DNA from: Curvularia sp. ZM96 | Lineage: Eukaryota; Ascomycota; Dothideomycetes; Pleosporales; Pleosporaceae | Assembly: GCA_022457065.1 (NCBI GenBank) | Contig: JAJGBQ010000005.1 | Location: 4,030,001-4,094,000, forward strand | Direction: 5' to 3' | DNA: 64,000 nucleotides | Shown here: positions 54,817 to 64,000 of the stretch, one piece after another | Numbering within the stretch: the stretch's first letter is position 1 | Layout: every line of letters starts with the position of its first letter | The notes under the pieces: generated by a model | The model's input: only the letters and a program-made list of their open reading frames with translations | Databases searched by the model: none | Told to the model about the DNA's origin: nothing | Made by a program: the position numbers and the translations under genes

Positions 54817-56816
54817 ATGTCTTTCTCAGACGACGATTGGGTAGATCCCCTACCTACAGAGCAACGCTACGAAAACGAAGACACGAGTCCAACGACTGAG
54901 CGCGAACTCAAGGGTTGGTATGCGTATCCTATAGCGGCTGAAGTAAACAGACTCCCCTGTTGAATGTTTGTGTTTTAAGAAAAAAGGACTATTGAGGGAC
55001 TGACGTGGACAGGTTTTTGCCGTTGTAGCGGTTGGTGAGTGCTTCCTTTCTTGCTTGCATTATCGTTGGTCTTTACACAACAACCACCCCCCAAGGTCAA
55101 GGAATAAAGATAGATGATGGATTGGGGGCTGACAAAGAAGCGAAAAAGGCGCCTTCCTCCCCGTTCTCCTCGAGCAACTCGCACGAGAAAACGGTGTTTT
55201 CTTCTCGGACCACTCCAAGCCATGCGTAGATCACCATGCTACTACTACTGCTGCTCAGTCACATACAACACGTGACGCAGATGGCCAGCAGCAAAAGAGC
55301 TCAGAGCAGTGCATGGTGCGGTATCTGGGACTGGAAATGTCAACGAGCAGTTTAGCGCTGTATACGTCTTCTGCGGCTGTATTGCTCCAAGCACTGGTTT
55401 TGATATGCTTTAGTTCGTTTGCGGATCATGGTAATTATTTTATCTACCCCTGTTGACTAACTGCAAAAAAAAACGTACTTATGAGATTCGACAGGCCCGT
55501 ACAGAAAGAACATGCTCATGTTTACATCCTACGCTGGATCGCTCGCGAGCTGTTTATTCCTCTTCGTCTCGCCATCAATATACTATGTCGCGCCTATCCT
55601 GGTCATCATAGGCGTCGCGTGTCTCGGATGTTCTTTTGTACTGCTAAACGCCTTTTTGCCATTGCTGGTTGCCAATTATCCAGACAATGCGGCTACAAAG
55701 TCGCTTTCGGCAGATGACGATTCGGCGATTGAGCTCGAGGGACTCAATCCAGAGAATACGTCTTCAGCACGGAGAACGGATCCGGATAAACTAGCACGAG
55801 ACCTTGAGCGCTCGGCGCAAATCAGCTCCAAGGGCGTGGGCTACGGATACATGGCTGCTGTCTTTGTCGAGATCATCGCTATCCTCATCATCTTCGCATT
55901 CAGCAAGACTTCGCTTGCAAAGACCTCTCCTACCCTCTCCATCCGCGTAGTCTTATTCATGGTAGGCCTCTGGTGGGCCGTCTTCTCCATCCCAACACTC
56001 CTCTGGCTGCGGCCGCGCCCAGGTCCGCCGTTACCCACTCAATCCCACAGCTCCTTTTCCGGCAGCAGCAACAAGCTACGAACCTTCCTCTTCTACACCT
56101 CCTTCTCCCTCGGCAGTTTCTGGAAGACGCTCCGAAAAGCAACAAGTCTACGCCAAACCCTCATCTTCCTGATATCCTGGTTCCTGCTCTCCGACGCCGT
56201 AGCCACCATTTCCGGCACGGCCGTCCTCTTCGCAAAGACGGAACTGCACATGAGCACCATTGCCATCGCCCTGCTCTCCATTACCTCGATCGGCTCCGGC
56301 ATCGTCGGCGCATTCGCCTGGCCACACATCCAACGCCACTACTCGCTGCAGCCCAAAACCGTCCTGCTATGCTGCGTAGCCGGCATGGAAATCATCCCCT
56401 TGTACGGCCTCCTGGGCTACATCCCGCTGTTCCAGCGCCTGGGCTTCATCGGCCTGCAGCAAGCATGGGAGATTTACCCCATTGCTGTCTTGCACGGCAT
56501 CGTCATGGGCGGGATATCGTCGTATGCGCGCTCCGTGTATGCGCCCCTCATCCCAGAAGGTAGCGAAGCGGCGTTTTTCGCTCTGTACGCTGTAACAGAC
56601 AAGGGGAGTAGCGCGGTGGGACCGACGCTTGTGGGGCGCATTACTGATAATGCAGGCACGATTCGGCCGGCGTTCATCTTCCTGGCTGTCCTGGTCTTGT
56701 TGCCGGCGCCTTTGCTGTGGCGGCTGGATGTTGAAAAGGGGAGGGAGGACGCGCGGATCATGGCGGAGGGAGATGGGCAGGGCCGTGGTAGGTATGAGAG
56801 GGTTCGTGACGATTGA
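54817..56816 (+). CDS. atg22: Vacuolar amino-acid efflux protein Atg22
   Basis: Four exons (54817-54942, 55013-55034, 55149-55430, 55495-56816; introns 70, 114 and 64 bp with CTGAC/CTAAC branch sites) give 583 aa. The 22-nt second exon (VFAVVAV) makes simple ORF searches miss the N-terminus. The family signatures ELKGWYAYPIAAE and FLPVLLEQLARENG appear across exons 1-3. About twelve membrane helices of MFS type follow (for example YYVAPILVIIGVACLG, IRVVLFMVGLWWAVFSI, TLIFLISWFLLSDAVATISG), with a hydrophilic loop after helix 4 and a basic tail. Atg22 exports amino acids from the vacuole at the end of autophagy. The third-exon acceptor at 55148 was chosen because it keeps phase and the GAFLP context. 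Confidence 0.92.
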
Positions 56817-57025
56817 TTGAGTCGAAAGAAGAAGAAAAATAAAAAGCTTTCGAGGCGCGGAGTGGTTGAGGAAGGCGCGGAGGTATTATGGATATCACAT
56901 TATTTTTTGTTGAAAACGCCTGAGAAATGCCTTTCCCTTGGGGCCCCGGTATCCGCCCGAGATGTTCTGTCATGAACCCAAACCAAATAAACACACCATA
57001 CCATGCCATACCCGTATCTTTTTTT

Positions 57026-58267
57026 TTACGCCCGGTCTTCTATCCTCGGGCGCTTGCCATCCCGCTCACTACTCTCTCCAAACCTCTTTCTCTCCCCCAG
57101 CGGCTTTGCATTCGCGCCCGTAGCACCCTCTCTATCCCTGTCCCGCCCATCATACGCAGCATCAGGCCTAAACCTCTCATCGACACCCAAATCACCCCTA
57201 TCTCTTCTCGGCCGATCATCCCCAAAGTCCCCCCACTTGCCCGTATCCTCCGTCTTCATATCCCTATACCGCGTGCGCCCCTTTTTGCCCAGTTTGGTCA
57301 TGTCTCGAATCTGCATGTACTCTGGCAGAATCTCGCGGTTCGTCTGGTCTTCGAAGCGGGCGTTCATGAGATTGCGGCGGTCGACACCAAGTTCCTTGAG
57401 CTCGTCGGTAAAGAAGGCGCCCTTGTGGAAGTATTTTTGCATGAATTGCATTTGGCCGCGGTCGCCCTTTTCTTCCTTTTGCTTTTCGAGGTAGGCGCGG
57501 TCTTCGGCTTCGCGCTCGGCGGCCGACAGGTTGCGGCGGCGCTCGATTTCTGCGCGTTCGGCTTCGGCTTCTTCGATGGCGAGGCGCTCGCGCTTGATGC
57601 GTTTGAGTTCGCGCAGTTTCCAGGCGGCGTATTCGGCGTCTGGGTCGAGGCCGTCGGTGTCGTCGATGGCGTTGATGTCGGCGTCTTCGACGTCGTCGTC
57701 CCAGTCCTTTTTGCCGGCCGCCTTTTCTGCTATGCGCTGCTCCACTTGCTCCTGTACCAGTGCCCTAGCCTGCTCCTGTCGTCGCGCCTCTTCCTCTGCT
57801 GCTATTTGGTCCGCTGATTTTACAGGCGCCACGACCTTGTTCCGCTCGTTCTTCTTCAGAAAGACCGGTCGCAACAACTTCTTTGGTGCTTCCTCTTCGC
57901 TGCTCGACTCCTCCTCTGATGATGACTCGTCTTCCTCGCTGCCGCTACCGCTTCCACTCTCACTCCCACTGCCACTTTCATCCTTGCCTTCCTCTTCGCT
58001 CTCTGTCTCAAATTCATCCTCTAGCGCTTTGCGCGCAGCCTCATCTTTCTGCCGTGACGCGAGTCTCGATTTGAGTGTTGATATAGGAAAGGACGATGCG
58101 ATTGGCGCGGGTTTTGGTTTCGCAAACGGTTTGAGTTGTGGCTTCTGTTCTTCCTCTGATTCGGATTCTGAGCTGGATTGTTCTTCGGGCTCTGCGACCT
58201 TTGGTTTTCCGGCGAATTGGCGCGTGCGGACTGGCTGGGCGGTGAGTTTCTTATTTGGCGGAGGCAT
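57026..58267 (-). CDS. Microfibrillar-associated protein 1 (MFAP1) family splicing factor
   Basis: A single exon of 413 aa, highly charged. Residues 30-140 are Ser/Glu-rich acidic blocks (SSSESESEEEQ; SGSGSEEDESSSEEE). The middle holds KKDWDDDVEDADINAIDDTD and a long charged helix. The C-terminal MFAP1 domain has the invariant MQFMQKYFHKGAFF and EILPEYMQIRDMTKLGKKGRTRY. MFAP1 proteins associate with the spliceosomal tri-snRNP (Prp38 partner) and are needed for B-complex splicing. The tail is an Arg/Asp-rich RD-type region. It lies convergent with atg22, 209 bp between stops. Confidence 0.94.
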   Translation of the reverse strand: MPPPNKKLTAQPVRTRQFAGKPKVAEPEEQSSSESESEEEQKPQLKPFAKPKPAPIASSFPISTLKSRLASRQKDEAARKALEDEFETESEEEGKDESGSGSESGSGSGSEEDESSSEEESSSEEEAPKKLLRPVFLKKNERNKVVAPVKSADQIAAEEEARRQEQARALVQEQVEQRIAEKAAGKKDWDDDVEDADINAIDDTDGLDPDAEYAAWKLRELKRIKRERLAIEEAEAERAEIERRRNLSAAEREAEDRAYLEKQKEEKGDRGQMQFMQKYFHKGAFFTDELKELGVDRRNLMNARFEDQTNREILPEYMQIRDMTKLGKKGRTRYRDMKTEDTGKWGDFGDDRPRRDRGDLGVDERFRPDAAYDGRDRDREGATGANAKPLGERKRFGESSERDGKRPRIEDRA

Positions 58268-59356
58268 GGTTGGGAGTTATTGGGCGTGGCGCGCAAAGCG
58301 AGTGTAGATGGAGCGAGAGAAGTCGACCGCGAACGCGATGCCGCGGTTGCTGCAGTGGCTTGGCGTGCGTAGGGCTGACCCACCATGTTTGAGTGGAACA
58401 GCAGGAAGTTGTGACCTTGTCCAAGCAACATTTTTTTTACTTGTATCTAGATGTAGAATTCAAGATCTCAAATCGCAATAAGATTTTATCTCAATTGTTA
58501 ACGACTAGGCTCAAAGTTAGGGGCGCTTATAGAATTAACCTTTTGCTCACACGCATCCTATTTATGTATTTTCTGAACTTGAAATTCTACAGTGAAATTA
58601 AAGGTGCCCACGATTGTTGTCTTTCTATTTTTCTTACATTCTCATTTTCATATAGCAGTAACTTGTTGACTATCTCTTGTTTGGTGTCGCCATTCCTGTC
58701 TACTCGTCTCGATATTCTGAGCAAGTACTCTTGATACAATAAATTATCTCTCTATATCCACTGCCATTCACAAATGCCCTCATCCTCTATTCAGCAAATC
58801 TCCAATTAACCATTCAATCCGCCAGATGCAAAAGATAGTGGGAGCATTTTTACTAACATGGTGAGATTGTGCGAAATTATAGTTCAACCAACAATGCATG
58901 TAGCCGAGGACTGAACCCTAAATCCAGGGTCAAATCAACGGAAAATTTTGTCGTCACGCTCAGCAACCAGCAATTAAAGGGAAGTGATGTTTTCAATTAC
59001 ATGTTCATTGAGGTGATACACTATTGTTCTAGACAGTGGCTGTCCCACTGTAATGCTCGTAATTCCGCCCAGGTGTATTGCTCAACCTGGAGACGCCATT
59101 CATAAAAACTCTTCATGTGATACCTGGCCTATTTAGACAGGCTCGATAAGATGTGACCAATAACGCCGACGGATGCTATGATGCGACAAAAAGAAGACCT
59201 CCCATTGGCCAAAGCAGATGGCCAGTAGAGTACCCACCCGTAAAATGCACGCTCGAACGCAACAAATATCATGTCCAATGGACTAAAAGCAACGCATGTA
59301 GCCGAAAAAAGAAACTACCGAAAGATTTGATACACGAAGATGATTTAAGGACCCAT
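58268..59356. other. AT-rich intergenic region, no gene seen
   Basis: About 1.1 kb between two minus-strand genes. Positions 58430-58880 are AT-rich with short ORFs only. Similar 12-13 bp words around GCATGTAGCCGA occur at about 58897 and 59294, probably by chance. It contains the MFAP1 promoter and the cyclin gene terminator. Confidence 0.4.
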
Positions 59357-61381
59357 CTACCGGAAAATTGGTTGTTGGGGGACGGGAAGTTGGTTGAACT
59401 GATTCGTCTCTGGCCAGGCACTGCGGTCCATGTATGGCAGCAGGCCTGAGCGACGGTCAGTCATGGGGCGACCCAAGGGCTGGTACTGCATTTGGTCGTA
59501 TGCAATGTTCCTGGCTGGGTTGTGGATGGATGTTTGTGGAGGCGGAACAAGTAGGGTGTGGACACCACGGACGGGTCGATATGGAGATTGGCGCTGGTTG
59601 AGGAAATGCGAGGGCGACAATTGGCGAGAGTTTGTTGCAGCATAGGACGGGTCTACAGGCGAGGATCCAGCCGAAGGTGGGTAGGGGCTGATCTGGCGAG
59701 ACTGCTCGGTAGCGGGTGTGTAACTGTGAGGGAATGAAGGTGGACCCGAAGACGTCGGAGTGCTGTTGGGTTGCTGCCATTGAACTGGTGGTGGGTATAC
59801 CATGGCCATAGACCGACCTCCAGGGACGGGCAATGGAAGCTCAGACCATGTCTTCACCTGAGCGGGTGGGGCCTGCTGAGGTGGAGGTATCGAAAGGCTG
59901 GGCAGAGGCGGCAAGCGATTTACGGATGGCGGCGGCTCGAAGGACCTGTTGACGGGAGTCTGCAGGGTGGGGATCGGGGGTGCATTACTATAAGGACCAG
60001 GTGCGAATCCGTGAGCCTGTCGCTTGGCCGGTGGTTCCGTGGTGTAATCTGCACTGCGTTTGCGTTGAATCGGGCCCAGTTCGGGAAGAGCGCCAATGGG
60101 AGAAACGGTAGCGGAAGTAGCCTGCGGTTGCAACAGTGGGGTTTTCGAGAGCGCCATATGGCTCGGCGAATACATAGTCGAGGTGGGCGGAGAGGTTTGT
60201 TGCTGGGTAGGGGGCGACGGAACAACGTTTGAAGGAACACCGAGCATGTTCTGAGGTCCAACGGGGCTTACCGCACCGGACGCTGGAATCTTGGAAGCCT
60301 GATCGAAAAAGGTACCGAACTTGCCCAGGATGCCGTGCCACTCGGCCCACTTTTCCTTTGAGGTGAAAAGGCTGTAGCGCATGTTGCTGAGAAATTCAAC
60401 TTCCATGATGTGCACCTCTTGGACCGAAATGCCCGATACTTCAGCCCACGTCTTGTTAGTGTAGGTGTTGTCGTCGAGAAACTTATTGCCGAGCATCAAT
60501 GCCACAGTCAGGAGACGGTATTCGCTGCCGGGCTTTCCCTTGACTGTTGGGTTGGTCTGTTTCAGCCTGTAGATAAAAAGGAGGGCGAGCAGGATGACGT
60601 TCTGTGCAACCTGGGTTGTTGTCAGGATGGTGGCAACCCATTTCCTGAAGCCCGTAGTAGGGTGTGCATCGGGAACCAGTGGCTGCAAAGGCTGGCGTGG
60701 GGAAGTAGTGTCGACGACCTGCTTCAGCGTTGCCGAGCTCTCGAACCAGAAGAGACATGTAACCTGCAAAAGTCAGATGAAACGCTCTGCCCGAGAAAAG
60801 GGCCTATTGCTCACCTCTGCTGCTAATTGAGGAAGACCCTCTTGTGGTGTGTTGATGGTTGGTGGTATCCTGAGATTGGGTGAGATTGACCACTTCTTCT
60901 TTGGTGTTTGTGACATGTCCTGGGACTGTGTTTGCTGCCGTTGGGGACTCGGGCTCCTGGGAGCTGTTGCTGATCTTGAATTGCCGATTGCGGGCAGTTG
61001 GTAGCCATATTGATTGCCTGAGCCTTGGTTCGACGGGAGGGAAACGACTCTCAGTGCTGAGCCGGGGAGGTCTGGGGGTGTGAGCGGGGCTCTCGACGCT
61101 GTCCGGAGCGGGTCATGTTCATAGGCGTTGGCCATCCTCGGGTATGGGAGCTGCATGGCAGCGTCCAGCTTGGAGGAGGCGTGGGGGCCAGGGGCGTAGA
61201 AGGTGAAGGGATGCTCCCGCGGGATGGCGTGAGGCATTGGGCGAGGGAGCTGTAGCTCGAGCATGCGGACGACAGACGACGGGGGGAGGAAGGAGGAGCA
61301 GTGGGAAGACGGAGTAGTTAACGTGAGCGGTCGGTCATGGAAACGGCTGACGTCGTCGAGGTGGGTAGCTATTGTTTGCAC
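59357..61381 (-). CDS. CLG1: Pho85-type (Clg1-like) cyclin
   Basis: Two exons (61381-60815 and 60763-59357; 51-bp intron, GTGAGC donor, TTGCAG acceptor, phase 0) give 657 aa. An alternative start at 61264 (MLELQLPRP) would give 618 aa. The N-terminal 180 residues are Pro/Ser-rich and disordered. The cyclin box begins at the exon join (QLAAEVTCLFWF) and includes FRKWVATILTTTQVAQNVILLALLFIYRLK, EYRLLTVALMLGNKFLDDNTYTNKTWAEVSGIS and the EVEFLSNMRYSL helix, the PHO80/Pcl family pattern. A 300-residue Pro/Gln/Ser-rich tail follows. Such cyclins bind Pho85-like kinases in nutrient and cell-cycle control. The strongest resemblance by layout is to yeast Clg1; the target is not known here. Confidence 0.88.
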
Positions 61382-62026
61382 AATGGCGAGGTTGGGTGCA
61401 TGTCCAGCAAAGAAGACAAGAAGGTGAGAGAGAAGAAGACGATGATAATGAAGAAGAAGGAAGCGAAGTCGAGTCAGTCGGGACGGGCTCCGTGAGAGGA
61501 GGCCAAGGCTAGATCAACTATGGATCGAGGCCAGGAGCAAGCAAGATGGTAGTGCTTGTTGACGACAGCCACCGGGGGTCAGTGTAGGCAGTGGGCGGCC
61601 AATGGAGGCGCGGGTGGAGGTCAGGGCCGCTTGTGACTAAACGGGGTGGAGGGCTGGATGGGACAATTTAGAGACGTCGTGTTGGGGGGACGAGGGAGGG
61701 TGGTGGTGAGGATGGATGGTGACGGGGGGGCCCGCACGTTGGTTTGGCCGTCATGGCTTGGGGCCGTTGGATTGGAGTCAAACACTGGCAATTCACACAC
61801 GGGGAGTCGTGAAGGGCTCGGAAGGTTCCAGGCAGGAGCGCGCGAGCAGGGTAGAAGGAACGCCCCAAGAGGCTGATCCAGGACCCAGAAGGAGAAGCTG
61901 CGCTCGCGCTCGCGCTCTGACATCAACCGCGCCTGCTTGGGCTAGCGCGCACGGACGCGAGCACAAAGCAACCGCGACCGGGGGCTCGCCGCGAGGGCAG
62001 GAGCGACCGGCGGGGACGACAGGCGC

Positions 62027-62048
62027 TGCAGCAGCAGCAGCAGCAGCC
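62027..62048 (+). repeat. CAG trinucleotide microsatellite
   Basis: About seven consecutive CAG/GCA units in the GC-rich region upstream of the cyclin gene. Confidence 0.85.
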
Positions 62049-62284
62049 AAGCCGCGCGGGCTGATTAGCACTGCGACGCCTGTGCTGGACAAGGCCGTCC
62101 CAAGCACCGCCCGTACCCATACGGCCGCCTCGTATGGAGCCCTCTACAGACCCTGCCGAGTGGCCACACGAGCAAACCCCCATGGCCCTTTCGGGCGTGT
62201 GTCGATGGCCGTTTGTTCGGTGGGAGCACGACGACCAACCCGGGGCGACGGCCATCACCACCGCCTCGCACCTACGCCGACTGC

Positions 62285-62340
62285 TACCACCACCACTACC
62301 ACCACCACCACCACCACCACCACCACCACAACCACAACCA
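62285..62340 (+). repeat. ACC trinucleotide microsatellite
   Basis: About 18 imperfect ACC units, interrupted by single-base changes at the edges. It would be polymorphic in populations. Confidence 0.9.
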
Positions 62341-64000
62341 CGACGGCCACAGCAGCCGACCGGATCGTCGAGGCTGCCCGACTAGCGGGGCATGTGCGCG
62401 GGCACGCGTGTGTGTAGTGTAGTGGTGGTCGTCAGAGTCAGTGGATGACTGCGGCACTCACCTCAGCGCCGCCCTCCTGTGTCGACGCACGCCGTCGCTT
62501 GATCCAAATCTAAAGTCGAGCCAGAGGCGACGACGGGCCTGGCGGGTCAGATGGCGTGAAGAAAGCATCCCTGGACCGGCCCAGCTGCCACCACTCACTA
62601 ACCAGGCCGTCGACCGAGGACCAGCTGCGCCTCAGGGCATGCGCGCGCCCGCCATTGGCTGCTCCCAACAACATGATGGCATGGGCACGGCAGCGAAAAG
62701 GCAAGGCAAGGCCAGACCAGGCAAGGCGAGCCTCCAGCCCTCCCCACACACGCACTATCTCAATGCAGCATCAACAATGTACGTACAACTATGTACAGCC
62801 GGTACATGGACGGCCTGCGCCCTGCAGTCTCAGCCATGGCAGCGGGCGAGTGAGCAATGGCTGCACGCGGCTTGGCTGGCCACACCGATGCGACAACGGC
62901 ACAGCTGGCCGACTCTGACAAGTCCATGGTGTAACTTTTGCAGCTGGATGGATGGATGGATGCGCAATGGCGACGAGCATGGGCTGATGATTAGATAGCC
63001 TGGGCGGGTTTGCGGATGGCGTCGTGCGAGGCCGTGCAGCAGCGCATCCATGGCATGGGCATGGCATGCCATGGAGCAGTCAATAATAACACGACAATAA
63101 TAACTCCAGCATCATCATCGACGTCGGACGTCTTGGAGCAGTCGTCGTAGTCGTCGTCGCCGCCGTTGTCGCGGTATGGTCAACGTCATCATCATCATGA
63201 CTCTGCTCATGCTCGTCTCACTCATCCATCCATCCATGTGTCCGCTCTCTTGACCATGGCCAGCGACTTCATCTCCGCCCATGCCGTGTCGTCGCCAGTG
63301 GCCGTGCTGCAGGCTGGTTGCCCGGCAGGCAAAAAACATTCCCTGCCAGCACCCTCAGACGCGATACGAAGCCAGCAGCCCAGGCCGCGGCCTAGCGGAC
63401 TCAGCGGTCTTACTTTACCCTAACCATGCCCTAAATCCGAGCCCGAACCCTGTCCAACGCGACGCTTTGCAGGCTTCGAGTTTTGGCTGCTGATGATCGT
63501 CCATCCTCTTTTTTTCTTTGCCCTTTGTGCTTCGTGTGACTTGCAATCAAGTGGACCCCCAGACCGCTGTCTCTCCTCGGCCACGCTGCCTGGGGCCAAT
63601 CGCGTCTTCCGCAGCCCCCGGCGCTAGACAAGCTGGCTGCTATCGACGCCCGTCGAATTGAACAAGTTGAGGCAATCTGCACTGCAGAACGCCCCTGACG
63701 AAACGCATATTGGCCGTGTGAGCGAGTGTGTGTGTGGTGCGTGAGCAGGAGCCTGTGTGTGTGTGTATGTGCGCGGGCGCCTCAGTTACTGCATTCTGGC
63801 ATGCCGGTCTTATTTCCAACCTGGCGCACACGGCTTGGTGCATCCACCATCCACTCGTCCCATTGCCAACTGCACGGCACTACTAGCACCAACTCCATGT
63901 TTGCTTTCTTGTCGAGTCCGCCTGCTTGGCCCCTACAGTAGCAACACGCCTCTCGACTGTGCTGAGGCCCGCAGCGCTAACCGTGGAACCGTGACCAAGT

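Larger units (their letters stand above)
61382..64000. other. GC-rich, microsatellite-rich upstream region without a supported gene
   Basis: The 2.6 kb upstream of the cyclin gene are GC-rich and carry simple repeats: (CAG)n at 62027-62048, (ACC)n at 62285-62340, (GGAT)n at 62945-62962, (CAT)n at 63184-63198 and (GT)n at 63726-63770. ORFs on both strands (up to 233 codons) are low-complexity and overlap one another. A long 5' UTR or regulatory region of the cyclin is the likeliest role, as is a non-coding transcript, but neither is shown. Confidence 0.45.

Noticed and set aside
55973..56563. 196-codon Pro/His-rich plus-strand ORF
   Set aside because: It is a shifted-frame shadow of the atg22 membrane helices.
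57531..58307. 258-codon Ser/Ala-rich plus-strand ORF
   Set aside because: It lies antisense to the MFAP1 gene and arises from that gene's Glu/Arg-rich codons; the minus strand carries the conserved protein.
61716..62417. 233-codon plus-strand ORF in the GC-rich region
   Set aside because: Arg/Thr/Ala-rich low complexity with poly-Thr from the ACC microsatellite, overlapping equally long ORFs on other frames; no domain or splice support.

Overview
The window is nuclear DNA from a filamentous ascomycete, most likely a Pleosporales/Dothideomycetes fungus. The evidence is introns of 40-116 bp with CTAAC/CTGAC branch sites, dense genes on both strands, fungus-only families (UstYa-like oxidase, PNP-NACHT-ankyrin receptor, Atg16, Atg22, Clg1-type cyclin) and a pogo transposon with RIP-type stop codons. 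Exon joins were worked out by hand from splice signals, reading phase and family conservation. No transcript or database check was possible.

Region 1-28 kb is mainly accessory. It holds a partial membrane protein that runs off the left edge, a kinase/Sel1/ankyrin/membrane fusion, a secreted GH20 hexosaminidase divergent from a DHCR24-like flavoprotein, and a PNP-NACHT-ankyrin NLR-like receptor whose repeats are nearly identical, one of them with a RIP-like block. It continues with uncharacterised fungal genes, tRNA isopentenyltransferase, a UstYa-like oxidase and a small cysteine-rich secreted protein. Long AT-rich, gene-poor stretches separate these.

Region 27-41 kb is compact housekeeping DNA. 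It encodes a coiled-coil protein, mitochondrial ribosomal proteins mL38 and uL4m (head to head, 138 bp apart), mitochondrial IF3, Atg16, CSN5, mitochondrial glutamyl-tRNA synthetase and a type I DnaJ whose start codon appears split by an intron. Four of the six genes from mL38 to the synthetase serve mitochondrial translation.

Region 41-55 kb is accessory again: a membrane protein, a secreted effector-like protein beside iterated 15-bp repeats, a kinase with a damaged 5' end, a CorA-like protein and an MBD4-like DNA glycosylase. A complete but RIP-inactivated pogo element (58-bp perfect TIRs, TA duplication) lies 44 bp upstream of the glycosylase start codon.

Region 55-64 kb holds Atg22, the splicing factor MFAP1 and a Clg1/Pho85-type cyclin. 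The last 2.6 kb, upstream of the cyclin, is GC-rich, rich in microsatellites and has no gene I can support.
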